A stretch of DNA of 64,000 bases. Source: Lentzea cavernae (lineage in GTDB: Bacteria; Actinomycetota; Actinomycetes; Mycobacteriales; Pseudonocardiaceae). How positions within the stretch are numbered: position 1 is the first letter of the stretch; the number at the start of each line of letters is the position of its first letter. The notes beneath the pieces were generated by a model, which saw only the letters and a list, made by a program, of their open reading frames with translations, was not told the DNA's origin and searched no databases. The translations under genes and the position numbers were made by a program. Location: assembly GCF_014653695.1 (NCBI RefSeq), contig NZ_BNAR01000003.1, forward strand, positions 515,528 through 579,527, given 5' to 3'. Shown piece by piece: positions 1-7,820 of this stretch.

Positions 1-71
1 GTCTTCGGGTCGACCCGGAACAGATTGGCGACTTCCCCAGGCGTCAAGAGCCGCTCGGTGGCTGCAGTCAC
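1..71 (-). CDS. bldC: BldC-like MerR-family DNA-binding regulator (N-terminal part only)
   Basis: Only the first 23 codons are in the window; the gene runs off the left edge. They read MTAATERLLTPGEVANLFRV followed by DPK, which matches the opening of BldC, a small (about 68 residue) MerR-like regulator of development and stress genes in actinomycetes. The LLTPxEVAxxFRVDPKT stretch begins its winged-helix DNA-binding domain. The GTG start is supported by a GAGGAGG ribosome site at 76-82. A perfect inverted repeat lies directly upstream. The remaining domain cannot be checked here. Confidence 0.8.
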   Translation of the reverse strand, partial: MTAATERLLTPGEVANLFRVDPK

Positions 72-83
72 TCGTCCTCCTCA

Positions 84-105
84 GATCAGACGTTCCGGTC
101 TGATC
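84..105. promoter_or_regulatory. Perfect inverted repeat in the bldC-like leader
   Basis: GATCAGAC at 84-91 and GTCTGATC at 98-105 form an 8-bp perfect inverted repeat with a 6-nt centre. It abuts the ribosome site of the bldC-like gene, so it could be an operator or an mRNA hairpin affecting translation. The function is inferred. Confidence 0.5.
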
Positions 106-187
106 GTGGCATCTGACCCATCAGGTACTCGAACGCTTGTTTTTTGGTAAAGAGGTAGTAAGGGACGACCGGGGCGAACCGGACAGA

Positions 188-205
188 GTTCGCGACCCCG
201 CGAAC
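188..205. promoter_or_regulatory. Palindrome upstream of the AsnC/Lrp gene
   Basis: GTTCGCG (188-194), centre ACCC, then CGCGAAC (199-205). It lies about 45 bp upstream of the putative -10 of the AsnC/Lrp gene, a plausible place for an autoregulatory operator. No known consensus is recognised. Confidence 0.35.
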
Positions 206-250
206 CAGCTGCTCGTGTGACCGCGGCTACGTGCACGCGTGCTCGGGGCA

Positions 251-256
251 TAGGGT
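251..256 (+). promoter_or_regulatory. Putative -10 box (TAGGGT) for a leaderless AsnC transcript
   Basis: TAGGGT fits TANNNT and is followed after 7 nt by the GTG at 264, the usual geometry for a leaderless actinobacterial mRNA. Confidence 0.5.
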
Positions 257-263
257 GTCGCGG

Positions 264-728
264 GTGGATGCTCTTGATCGACAGATCATCGCCGCGCTGC
301 GCACCAACGGACGTGCCACGTACGCCGATCTCGGCAGGCAGGTCGGCCTGTCGGCGTCCGCCGTGCACGAGCGGGTCGGCAAGCTCGAGTCCAGCGGCGT
401 GATCGTCGGGTACCACGCGGTCGTCGACCCCAGCGCGGTCGGCCTGGGCGTGACCGCCCTGATCGGCATCCACCCCACCGACATCGCGGACGACAACGAG
501 GTCGCGGTCGCGTTGGCCGAGCTCAACGAGGTCGAGTCCTGCTACCGGGTCGCCGGTGACGAGTCGTTCATCGTCAAGGTCAGGGTGGCGACGGTGGACG
601 ATCTGGAGCGCGCGCTCGGTCGGTTGCGGCGCATCCACGGTGTGGCCCGCACGCGCACGACTGTGGTGCTCTCCACGCGCTTCGAAGGACGCCCGAACAC
701 CGGCGACGAGGAAAGCGACGTAACCTGA
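264..728 (+). CDS. Lrp/AsnC-family transcriptional regulator
   Basis: A 154-residue protein with an N-terminal winged helix-turn-helix (LDRQIIAALRTNGR, then YADLGRQVGLSASAV) and a C-terminal RAM/AsnC ligand domain (about residues 60-140). These proteins form dimers or octamers that bind an amino acid and control nearby metabolic genes. The start at 264 is chosen because a TANNNT box sits 7 nt upstream and the protein then begins VDALDRQI, as family members do; GTG 255 and GTG 231 are possible alternatives. It is followed after 4 bp by the DUF4229 gene and then by a cysteine desulfhydrase-like gene, so control of cysteine use is a reasonable guess. Confidence 0.9.
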   Translation: MDALDRQIIAALRTNGRATYADLGRQVGLSASAVHERVGKLESSGVIVGYHAVVDPSAVGLGVTALIGIHPTDIADDNEVAVALAELNEVESCYRVAGDESFIVKVRVATVDDLERALGRLRRIHGVARTRTTVVLSTRFEGRPNTGDEESDVT

Positions 729-732
729 ACGG

Positions 733-1002
733 GTGCTCGCTCGTGATGTGACGCTCTACGTCCTCGCCCGCCTCGGTTTCGTCGCGGTGGTGACGGGCGC
801 GCTCATCTTGTTCAAGGTTCCTTTGCTGCCCGCGCTGGCCGTCGGCGTGGTCGTGGCGCTGCCGGCGTCGTTGTTCCTCTTCAAGGGGCTGCGGCAGCGG
901 GTGGCGACCGGCCTCGACGCCCACCAGGCGGCGCGCAGGTCCGAGCGCGACAAGTTGCGCAGCGAACTGCGTGGTGACGAAGGTCCTCTCACCCAGGCGT
1001 AG
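733..1002 (+). CDS. DUF4229 small membrane protein
   Basis: An 89-residue protein with two hydrophobic segments (about residues 5-27 and 30-50) separated by a short turn, and a charged, arginine- and glutamate-rich tail. This architecture and context fit DUF4229, a family of unknown function in actinobacteria. The GTG start lies 4 bp after the AsnC stop, so the two are probably cotranscribed. No catalytic residues are evident; it is probably a cytoplasmic-membrane protein. Confidence 0.75.
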   Translation: MLARDVTLYVLARLGFVAVVTGALILFKVPLLPALAVGVVVALPASLFLFKGLRQRVATGLDAHQAARRSERDKLRSELRGDEGPLTQA

Positions 1003-1016
1003 GACGTCTGCCCGGT

Positions 1017-1022
1017 TATCGT
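1017..1022 (+). promoter_or_regulatory. Putative -10 box (TATCGT) for a leaderless transcript
   Basis: TATCGT is followed after 7 nt by the GTG at 1030, consistent with leaderless transcription of the next gene. Confidence 0.4.
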
Positions 1023-1029
1023 GCGGGCT

Positions 1030-2118
1030 GTGAGTACCTCCGTTGACCGCGTTTGCAGCAGGACCAGGCACTGGGTGTGCGAGGCCGTCGGGATCATCGA
1101 GGCGGACGCGAACCGCAGCGCGGACACGCACCTCCTGCGCTACCCGTTGCCGCTCGAGTGGGGCATCGACCTCTACCTGAAGGACGAGTCGACGCACCCC
1201 ACGGGCTCGTTGAAGCACCGGCTGGCCCGCTCGTTGTTCCTCTACGCGATCTGCAACGGCTGGATCACCGGTGGCACGCCCGTGATCGAGGCCTCCTCCG
1301 GTTCCACGGCGGTGTCCGAGGCGTACTTCGCGCGGCTGCTCGGGCTCCCGTTCATCGCGGTGATGCCCCGCTCGACCTCGGCGGAGAAGGTCGCGCTGAT
1401 CGAGCGCCAGGGCGGCAAGTGCCACTTCATCGACGAGCCGTCGGCGCTCTACGACGAGTCGCGCCGGCTGGCCGCCGAGCTCGGCGGCCACTTCATGGAC
1501 CAGTTCACGCACGCCGAGCGCGCGACGGACTGGCGGGGCAACAACAACATCGCCGAGTCGATCTTCGAGCAGATGAAGCTGGAGCCGTCGCCGGAGCCCG
1601 ACTGGATCGTCGTCGGCGCCGGCACGGGCGGCACGTCCGCCACGATCGGCCGGTACGTCCACTACCAGAAGCTGAACACGCGCCTGGCCGTCGTCGACCC
1701 CGAGCACTCGGTCTTCTTCGACGCGTGGCGCGACGGCAACCGCGACCTGGTGGCGACGCGCGGCTCGGGCATCGAGGGCATCGGGCGGCCGCGCGTGGAG
1801 CCGTCGTTCATCGGCGAGGTCATCGACCGCATGATCAAGGTGCCGGACGCGGCGTCCGTCGCGACGATCCGGTACGTGGAGGACCTGCTCGGGCGGCGCG
1901 TCGGCGGGTCGACCGGCACGAACCTCTGGGGAGCGTTCCAGATCGTCGCCGAGATGCGGCAGTCCCGTGCGCGCGGAAGCGTGGTGACTCTGCTGTGCGA
2001 CGGCGGTGAGCGTTACGCGAACACCTACTACGACGACACATGGGTAGCGGCACAGGGCCTGTACCTCGACCCGTGCCTCGAACGCCTGAACAACTTCCAC
2101 CGCACGGGGAACTGGTGA
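1030..2118 (+). CDS. cds1: PLP-dependent cysteine synthase-like enzyme, probable L-cysteine desulfhydrase (Cds1-like)
   Basis: A 362-residue fold-type II PLP enzyme. The lysine in [10 protein letters not shown] (K62 with this start) should carry PLP; ASSGSTA is the substrate loop and GAGTGGTSA the phosphate-binding loop. The sequence resembles mycobacterial Rv3684 (Cds1), which converts cysteine to pyruvate, H2S and ammonia, more than a biosynthetic CysK/CysM. Substrate and reaction are inferred from that similarity; a cysteine synthase activity is not excluded. The GTG at 1030 is favoured by the TANNNT box 7 nt upstream; GTG 1021 is the alternative. It stands last in the AsnC-DUF4229-PLP cluster. 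Confidence 0.8.
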   Translation: MSTSVDRVCSRTRHWVCEAVGIIEADANRSADTHLLRYPLPLEWGIDLYLKDESTHPTGSLKHRLARSLFLYAICNGWITGGTPVIEASSGSTAVSEAYFARLLGLPFIAVMPRSTSAEKVALIERQGGKCHFIDEPSALYDESRRLAAELGGHFMDQFTHAERATDWRGNNNIAESIFEQMKLEPSPEPDWIVVGAGTGGTSATIGRYVHYQKLNTRLAVVDPEHSVFFDAWRDGNRDLVATRGSGIEGIGRPRVEPSFIGEVIDRMIKVPDAASVATIRYVEDLLGRRVGGSTGTNLWGAFQIVAEMRQSRARGSVVTLLCDGGERYANTYYDDTWVAAQGLYLDPCLERLNNFHRTGNW

Positions 2119-2172
2119 CGAGAGCTGTGCGTCACAGCGTGACCTGAGCACCGAGTCCGCAGGGGGGACGCT

Positions 2173-2478
2173 GTGTCGTCGCTGTTCACCGACGCGGCCG
2201 AGATGCGCGCGTACGCCGAGTACCTGCGCACCGAGGCCCAAGAGTTCGAGACGATCCGCAAGTACGTCCACGCCACGGCGTGCGACAAGGCGGGCTTCAC
2301 CGGCCTGCTGTCGTTGCTGCAGCCGGGCGTGGACGTCGTGCGCGCGGTCTTCGACGAGACGCTCGACTTCGGCAAGTCGAAGCTCGAGGGCACGGCCACG
2401 GCGGTGGACGCGACGGCGAAGACCTACGAGGACATCGACGCTCTTCAGCGCCGCATCTTCGAGGGGCTGCTCAAGTGA
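2173..2478 (+). CDS. EspC-like type VII secretion target
   Basis: A 101-residue all-helical protein resembling the ESX/EspC-like family. It has two long helices with a turn near residues 38-52 and, near the C-terminus, Y85-E-D-I-D89. This fits the general YxxxD/E export signal of type VII substrates, which follows the helical hairpin. The start is supported by AGGGGGG at 2161-2167. Its stop overlaps the start of the large WXG effector gene, so the two are translationally coupled and probably exported as a pair. No ESX core gene (EccC ATPase, EccD, MycP) lies in the window, so the secretion machine must be encoded elsewhere. Confidence 0.75.
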   Translation: MSSLFTDAAEMRAYAEYLRTEAQEFETIRKYVHATACDKAGFTGLLSLLQPGVDVVRAVFDETLDFGKSKLEGTATAVDATAKTYEDIDALQRRIFEGLLK

Positions 2479-5400
2479 CGACGACCTCCTACAGCGCCGT
2501 GCGTCCGGTCGCGGCCTCCCTGAAGCAACCCGACGTCGACACGGCGTCCCTGAACGACGTCCTGCGCGACCAGGGCTGGGGCGTGCAGGCGGTCAACTGG
2601 GTGTTCGAGGCCGTGACCGGCGAGTCGCTGGTCTCCACGATCATCACGCCCATCACGGGCGACTGGTCGAAGATCCGCGCCGACGGCGACGCGTGGCGCA
2701 TGGTCGGCAACGCCATGAACGACGTCTCGTACAACCTCACCGACGCCGTGGGCAAGGTGCGCGGCCACTGGGACGGCGACGCGGCCAAGGCCCACGAGAA
2801 GTACATCGCCCTGGGCTGGAAGGCGGGCCTGCTCGCCGAAATGGGCGTCGCCCAGCTGATCGCCAAGGGCTTCGACACGGTCGCCTCCGGCGCCGAGGCC
2901 CTGGGCAAGCAGGCCGCGCGCCTGCTCGACTACCTGGTCAACAAGCTGCTCGAAGCCGCCGCCACCGTCTGGATCCCGGTCGCGGGCTGGATCAAGGCCG
3001 CCGAGATGGTCTGGAACGCCTACCAGATCTACCGGCGCGTCATGGACATCATCGAGACGGTCCAGAAGCTCATCTCGGACGTCAAAGCCCTGTTCGACGC
3101 CGTCGGCCGCGTCTTCTCCGCCATCGGTAAGCTCAAGGACGCCGACTCCCTCGCCGAGGCCATGAACGCCACCCAGGAGGTGGCCGAGGCGGGCCGCGAC
3201 GTCCGCAACGCCGTCAACGACATCCACGACGACTTCTCGAACATCAAGGAGTCGGCCACGGAGATCGCCGACCGCGGCCGCGACGTCGGCACGCAGGTCC
3301 GCGAGGTCTACTCCCCGCCAGGCGGCGGCACCGACGAGACCAAACCGGCCGCCGTCTCCTCCGTAGCACCCGGCGGCGCCCCGGCAGCCGCCCCACCGAC
3401 CCTGAACGGCGGCCCGGACACCCCCGCCACCACCCACGCGGCCTCCACCGGCCCGTCCGCCTCGGCCCCGCCCTCACTCGGCGGCGGAGGAGGCGGCGGC
3501 GCCCCGACCGGCGGCATGCCGGTGAGCCATGCCGGTACCTCCGGCACCTCCGGTTCCGGTGCCGGAGGTCCTGCCGGCGCCCCCACCATCCCCCGCCCGG
3601 ACACCACGCACGCCGCAGCCGCGGCCCCCGCAACAGCCCCCACGGGAACGCACCAGACCCCCATGGGCGGCGCCATGCCGATGGGCGCCCCGATGGCCCC
3701 TGGTGCAGGCGGCGGCGACCAGACCCGCAGCTCGGGCTCCCGCCCCGGCGCGGGCGGCGTCCCGGCGTTCCCGTCCGCGGGCTCGCCCACGGGCGGCCAG
3801 GCCGGCGCTCCCAAGCCCTCCGGCCTGCCCACGCCTCCCGGGCACGGCTCGGGCCTCCCGACCCCGCCGAACCAGGGCTCAGGCACGTCGGCCCCCAGCA
3901 CCACCCCGCGCCCCGGCGGCTCCGGCCTGCCTACACCTCCGTCGGCGCTCGGCACGCCAGGCAGCCACGCCGGTACGCCCGGCTCCACGGACACGCGTCC
4001 GAACCCCGGTTCGGGCAGCGGCCTGCCGACCCCGCCGAACACCGGCGGCCACACGTCCGGTGGTTCGGGCAGCGGCCTGCCCACCCCGCCCGACACCGGT
4101 GGCCACACGACGCCCGGTGGTTCGGGGTCCAGCCTGCCCACCCCGCCCAGCTCGAGCTCGCACCCGACGCCCGGCAGCGGCCTGCCCACCCCTCCGGAAC
4201 ACCCGAGCGCCGGTTCCGGCACCGCGACCGCCCCGGCCCCGTCCACCGGCAGCGGTCTCCCGTCGCCTCCCGGACATCCCTCCCCGAGCGCGGGCGGCGC
4301 CCTGCCGTCGCCTCCCGGCCACCCCAGCCCGACCACGGACCACTCGACGCCGTCCGGCACCACGCCGCACGACCCGTCGACCCCGCGCCCGCACGACACG
4401 CCCCCGCCCGGCACGCCACCGCACGACGGCGGCCCACGTCCCCACGACACCTCGCCCAGCGGGTCTGCCGACCCCAAACCGCACGACTCCGGCCCCAGGC
4501 CGCACGACGCGGACGGCCGGCCTCACGACGTCGACCCGAAGCCGCACGACGCCGACCCCAAGCCGAACGACGGCGACGCGCGGACCGACGACGGCAAGCC
4601 CCACGACACCGACGCGAGCGGTGCCGAGGACGTCAGGCCCCACGACCCCCAGCCAGACCACGACACCCCGCCCACCCACGACACCGACCCCAAGCCCGGC
4701 AACGACGACGCCACCCCGGGCAACCACGGCGACGACAACAGCAGCACCCCGCCGCCCACCGCCCCCGACCTCAAGGGCCACTTCGACGCCGCCGCCATGG
4801 CCGCGCAGGGCCAGGGCTACCAGCACCAGCTGGAGCAGATCCTGCCGAACCAGGCCGACCGCGACCGCTACGTCGAGCTGAGCAAGGAGCTCTCCACCAA
4901 CCTGAGCCCGCAAGAGGCCCAGCACGTGGCCGACGTCCGCAACCAGATCGCGGTCGGCAGCGGCGACATCGTCACGAAGGCCCTCAACCAGGGCGCGCTC
5001 AGCACCTACCTGCCCGACACCCCGCACGCGCCGGGCAGCCAGAAGGAGACCTGGCAGAACCAGATGGGCGGTTCGATCGCCCGCGGTCAGGACGTGGTCG
5101 GCGTCAACACCCCGCAAGGGCTCAGGGACGGCCTCGCCCTCGACGACAAGGGCCAGGGCTGGACGCCGATCCCCGCGGGCGCGCAGGAGGCGATGCAGCT
5201 CCGGTACGAGGTCACCGCCCAGAACGAAGGCGCGCACAACGTGCCGTTCGGCGGGCCGAAGAAGGAGACGCCGGACTTCACCCAGCCCGGGCCGTACGGG
5301 GCGAACGAGTACCAGTCGCCGCAGGAGAAGGCGCACTACGAGGCGTCGCAGCAGCAGATGGCGGCGGCCGGCGGGGCAGCGAAGCCGTACGACGGCTACG

Positions 5401-5564
5401 ACCCGTTCACCGGCACCGGTTCCACGATGGGCGGGATGCCGGAGTGGCGGGTCGACGGCGGCACACCGTTGCCCGATCGTGCCGAGATCTGGCAGGTGAA
5501 CGCGGACGGCTCTGAGAAACTGCACGCCGTGTACGACCGCAAGTTCGGCTGGACGAAGCTCTGA
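2475..5564 (+). CDS. Large WXG100/PPE-like putative T7SS effector with proline-rich linker and C-terminal domain
   Basis: A 1029-residue protein starting at the GTG that overlaps the EspC-like stop. Residues about 1-275 are helical with a WXG100-like core (HWDGDAAKAHEKY) and a hydrophobic stretch around residue 160. Residues about 279-765 are a low-complexity linker holding nine LP[T/S]PP motifs and then many PHD tripeptides. Residues about 766-1029 form a globular C-terminal domain with R870-GQD, F925-GGP, P977-FTGTG and, from L999, LPDRAEIW. This organisation (secretion module, long linker, variable C-terminal domain, small gene directly downstream) is typical of polymorphic toxins, but I do not recognise the C-terminal domain and assign no enzymatic activity. 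The next gene overlaps its stop. Confidence 0.75.
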   Translation: MTTTSYSAVRPVAASLKQPDVDTASLNDVLRDQGWGVQAVNWVFEAVTGESLVSTIITPITGDWSKIRADGDAWRMVGNAMNDVSYNLTDAVGKVRGHWDGDAAKAHEKYIALGWKAGLLAEMGVAQLIAKGFDTVASGAEALGKQAARLLDYLVNKLLEAAATVWIPVAGWIKAAEMVWNAYQIYRRVMDIIETVQKLISDVKALFDAVGRVFSAIGKLKDADSLAEAMNATQEVAEAGRDVRNAVNDIHDDFSNIKESATEIADRGRDVGTQVREVYSPPGGGTDETKPAAVSSVAPGGAPAAAPPTLNGGPDTPATTHAASTGPSASAPPSLGGGGGGGAPTGGMPVSHAGTSGTSGSGAGGPAGAPTIPRPDTTHAAAAAPATAPTGTHQTPMGGAMPMGAPMAPGAGGGDQTRSSGSRPGAGGVPAFPSAGSPTGGQAGAPKPSGLPTPPGHGSGLPTPPNQGSGTSAPSTTPRPGGSGLPTPPSALGTPGSHAGTPGSTDTRPNPGSGSGLPTPPNTGGHTSGGSGSGLPTPPDTGGHTTPGGSGSSLPTPPSSSSHPTPGSGLPTPPEHPSAGSGTATAPAPSTGSGLPSPPGHPSPSAGGALPSPPGHPSPTTDHSTPSGTTPHDPSTPRPHDTPPPGTPPHDGGPRPHDTSPSGSADPKPHDSGPRPHDADGRPHDVDPKPHDADPKPNDGDARTDDGKPHDTDASGAEDVRPHDPQPDHDTPPTHDTDPKPGNDDATPGNHGDDNSSTPPPTAPDLKGHFDAAAMAAQGQGYQHQLEQILPNQADRDRYVELSKELSTNLSPQEAQHVADVRNQIAVGSGDIVTKALNQGALSTYLPDTPHAPGSQKETWQNQMGGSIARGQDVVGVNTPQGLRDGLALDDKGQGWTPIPAGAQEAMQLRYEVTAQNEGAHNVPFGGPKKETPDFTQPGPYGANEYQSPQEKAHYEASQQQMAAAGGAAKPYDGYDPFTGTGSTMGGMPEWRVDGGTPLPDRAEIWQVNADGSEKLHAVYDRKFGWTKL

Positions 5565-5983
5565 TGACCCAGTACTCCCAGGAGATGGCCGAGTACCGCG
5601 GCGAGACGTACTTCGCGGGCGCGGAAGGCGAGCACGCCGTCTGGATCCGCAAGATCCCCGGCGTCACGTACTCCCACGCCGACGGCTTCCAGACCTACGG
5701 CAACCGTGAGCTCAAAACGGTGGCCACGAAAGACCTGGACGCCTGGTACCTCGAGACCTGCAAGGCCACCTGGCGCGGCCAGCCGTTCAACGTCGTGAGG
5801 ACGCAGGACGGCAAGGCCGAGGCCGGGTACGCGGGCGGCGAGTACGTGTGGGCCGCGCAGAACGGGCTCGAAGGCGACCAGTACAACGGCTACACCGCCA
5901 CGCTCGGGGAAGACGAGCTCGAGGACGTGCAGGTCGACCGCACCGACTTCCTGGCGCGGTGGAAGGAGAAGAACCCGGGATGA
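5564..5983 (+). CDS. Small protein after the WXG effector; candidate immunity or partner protein
   Basis: A 139-residue soluble protein with no signal peptide or membrane segment; its ATG overlaps the effector stop by 1 nt. It is acidic and rich in aromatic residues (AVWIRKIPG, ATWRGQPF, GGEYVWAA). Its size and position immediately after a toxin-like C-terminal domain suggest an immunity protein; this is inference. By-eye alignment shows that it matches the C-terminal half of the next gene product: the segments from YRGETYF to WRGQPF and from YRDQDFD to YQGAEF are almost equal in length, and both continue to a GExY-like motif and GL. No named family is recognised. Confidence 0.6.
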   Translation: MTQYSQEMAEYRGETYFAGAEGEHAVWIRKIPGVTYSHADGFQTYGNRELKTVATKDLDAWYLETCKATWRGQPFNVVRTQDGKAEAGYAGGEYVWAAQNGLEGDQYNGYTATLGEDELEDVQVDRTDFLARWKEKNPG

Positions 5984-6963
5984 GCACCCCACAGGCCGTG
6001 CGCAAGGCGGCCGGCATCGGGCCCGAGACGATCCTGCAGAAGATCGTCCACCCCGCCGTCGCGCAGCTCTACCTGGGCAACGTCGTGGTGCCCGGCAAGT
6101 TCGAACCGCATCGGGCGGCCGGGTTCGTCACGCGCGGGCAGGACTTCCCGCAGGGCACGAGTGACCAGTTCGCCGAGGCGTTCGGCGTCGACAAGGTCGC
6201 GGACTGGCCGCAGGGCACGCAGTACCTGTTGCGCTTCCTCGCCCACACCACCGAGCTGTTCGACACGAGCTTCGGCGGCCCGACGCTCGACGGCGCGCAG
6301 AAGATGGGCACCACCCGCGTCTACCCGGTCCCGTTCACCGGCACCGGGTACACGCCGAGCGAGAACCCCATCCCCGAGTACGTCATGGAGCTCGCCGAAC
6401 TCCCCGCCGGCACGGAGCTGTGGCGCTTCGAGCCCAGCGGCGAAGGACGCAGCGTCGGCAAGTACCTCAACCGCCAGACGGGCTGGATCCCCACGGCGGA
6501 CGTGGGCTTCGGGCCCGGGAGGTACTGGCAGGCACCGGTTCCGCACCGGCCGACCGTCCGTCGTGGACTGATCGGCAGGTACCGGGACCAGGACTTCGAC
6601 ATCGACTTCGGCCCCACGCCGGGCAGCGTCCTGCTGCACCCTCTCGCCGGGCACCCCGCGCCGCCGGACTTCACCGAGGAGAACGGAGCCCAGTTCCTCG
6701 AGGTGCCGGACGCGGTCGTGGAGGACCTCCAACTGGTCCGCACGCTCTGCACTTACCAGGGCGCGGAGTTCGAGATCGTCGGCGTCCTGGGCGACCAGGC
6801 CGTGCTGCACTTCCTCGGCGAGAACTACGAGACCGCCGAGCGACTTGGTCTGTCCGAAGTGGACTTCCGGCAGTGGCGCACCGTCGCCCAGCGCGCCGAG
6901 GTGAGCGACATCCGCGGTGACGCGAGGCCGATCCGGCGCGGGCTCTTCGGGAGGGAGAACTGA
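5980..6963 (+). CDS. Apparent fusion of an effector-type C-terminal domain with a partner-type domain
   Basis: A 327-residue protein whose ATG overlaps the previous stop (ATGA). Residues about 45-185 repeat, in order, motifs of the large effector C-terminal domain: R52-GQD, F98-GGP, P118-FTGTG, L141-PAGTELW and Y162-LNRQTGW (effector: RGQD, FGGP, PFTGTG, LPDRAEIW, YDRKFGW). Residues about 198-327 resemble the preceding 139-residue protein. It has no WXG module, linker or signal peptide, so it should stay in the cytoplasm. It could be an inactivated effector-immunity fusion or a decoy, or both halves could belong to one wider non-toxin family. Activity is unknown. Confidence 0.6.
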   Translation: MSTPQAVRKAAGIGPETILQKIVHPAVAQLYLGNVVVPGKFEPHRAAGFVTRGQDFPQGTSDQFAEAFGVDKVADWPQGTQYLLRFLAHTTELFDTSFGGPTLDGAQKMGTTRVYPVPFTGTGYTPSENPIPEYVMELAELPAGTELWRFEPSGEGRSVGKYLNRQTGWIPTADVGFGPGRYWQAPVPHRPTVRRGLIGRYRDQDFDIDFGPTPGSVLLHPLAGHPAPPDFTEENGAQFLEVPDAVVEDLQLVRTLCTYQGAEFEIVGVLGDQAVLHFLGENYETAERLGLSEVDFRQWRTVAQRAEVSDIRGDARPIRRGLFGREN

Positions 6964-6964
6964 G

Positions 6965-7414
6965 ATGACCACCCCGAACGACAGCTGGAAGCCCGCTGAG
7001 CTGCGGGCGGCAGAAGCGCAGGTCGACGCGCGCTTCAAGGAGGCGCAGGACCTCGCGAACCGCCTGAAGGAAACGCCGCTGCCGCCCGTTCCGCCGGTCG
7101 ACTTCAAGGCCATCGCCCAGCAGGTCGAGCGGGCCGCGCAGGAGCGGGACGCGCCCGAACAGCTCAAGGCGTTGAAGCGCAAGGTGGACGCGGGCGAGTT
7201 CACCTGGGAGGACGTCGTCTCCGGCAAGGCCGCGCAGGACCCGGACGTGCAGGCCATGCAGCAGGAGAACGTCAACAAGATGAAGCAGGCGTTCCAGATG
7301 CTGCAGGAGGGCATGACCGCCGAGGAGATCATGGAGGCCCAGCGCCCGCGCAGGGGTCCCGACGACGACGGCGACCAGCTCGACCCCGACATCTTCACGG
7401 AGGACAAGTGGTGA
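6965..7414 (+). CDS. Small protein of the T7SS cassette, FTEDxW C-terminus (first copy)
   Basis: A 149-residue soluble, charged, mostly helical protein. It starts at an ATG 1 nt after the previous stop, with GGGAGG upstream. It opens with SWKPAELRAAE, has FTWEDVVSGKAAQDP near residue 80, and ends in DPDIFTEDKW after an acidic stretch. The following gene product shares all three features, so the two look like tandem paralogues. The position suggests a role as companion or chaperone for the secreted proteins, but no function is established. Confidence 0.6.
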   Translation: MTTPNDSWKPAELRAAEAQVDARFKEAQDLANRLKETPLPPVPPVDFKAIAQQVERAAQERDAPEQLKALKRKVDAGEFTWEDVVSGKAAQDPDVQAMQQENVNKMKQAFQMLQEGMTAEEIMEAQRPRRGPDDDGDQLDPDIFTEDKW

Positions 7415-7815
7415 TGACGGCCTGGCGGACACCGGACGTCCTCGCCGCGGAGGACTTCCTCACGAGCGCGATCGCCAACGCGGAGCGCGCGATGCGCACC
7501 GCCCAGCAGAACCTCAGGGGCAAGGAACCGTCCACTGAGGACATCCGCAGGGTGATGCAGTACGCCAAGTCCAGCGAGGCCTCACCGGCGATGCGCCAGC
7601 TCGCGGACCGCATCGCGCGCGGCGCCGGCCTGAGCTGGCGTCAGGTCCTCACGGGCGAGGCGGGCCACGACCCGCTGGTGCGCCAGGCGCTCGACGCCGA
7701 CCGCGCGAAGCTGGACGAGCTGATCAAGGGCGAGACGGCCCCGCCGCCACCCCCGCGCAGGCCCGCGCGGACGGACGACGACGAGCCGATGCAGTTCACC
7801 GAAGACGCCTGGTAG
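7414..7815 (+). CDS. Small protein of the T7SS cassette, FTEDxW C-terminus (second copy)
   Basis: A 133-residue soluble protein. The ATG overlaps the previous stop (TGATG), with GGAGG 9 nt upstream; GTG 7411 and 7408 are alternative starts. It begins TAWRTPDVLAAE, carries LSWRQVLTGEAGHDP, then a proline-rich stretch (APPPPPRRP), and ends MQFTEDAW. These match the SWKPAELRAAE, FTWEDVVSGKAAQDP and FTEDKW elements of its neighbour. It is the last gene of the cassette, with menA convergent 5 bp downstream. Function unknown. Confidence 0.6.
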   Translation: MTAWRTPDVLAAEDFLTSAIANAERAMRTAQQNLRGKEPSTEDIRRVMQYAKSSEASPAMRQLADRIARGAGLSWRQVLTGEAGHDPLVRQALDADRAKLDELIKGETAPPPPPRRPARTDDDEPMQFTEDAW

Positions 7816-7820
7816 AGCCG

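Noticed and set aside
580..2271. Long minus-strand open frames opposite the AsnC-Cds1 cluster (and similar long antisense frames over nuo and the effector gene)
   Set aside because: In GC-rich DNA the antisense frames stay open. Their translations are Arg/Ala/Val-rich with no domain, and the plus-strand products are clear.
3474..4881. Alternative frames through the effector linker (e.g. 3529-4881)
   Set aside because: Shadow frames of a repetitive GC-rich linker, rich in Arg/Pro, without starts or motifs.
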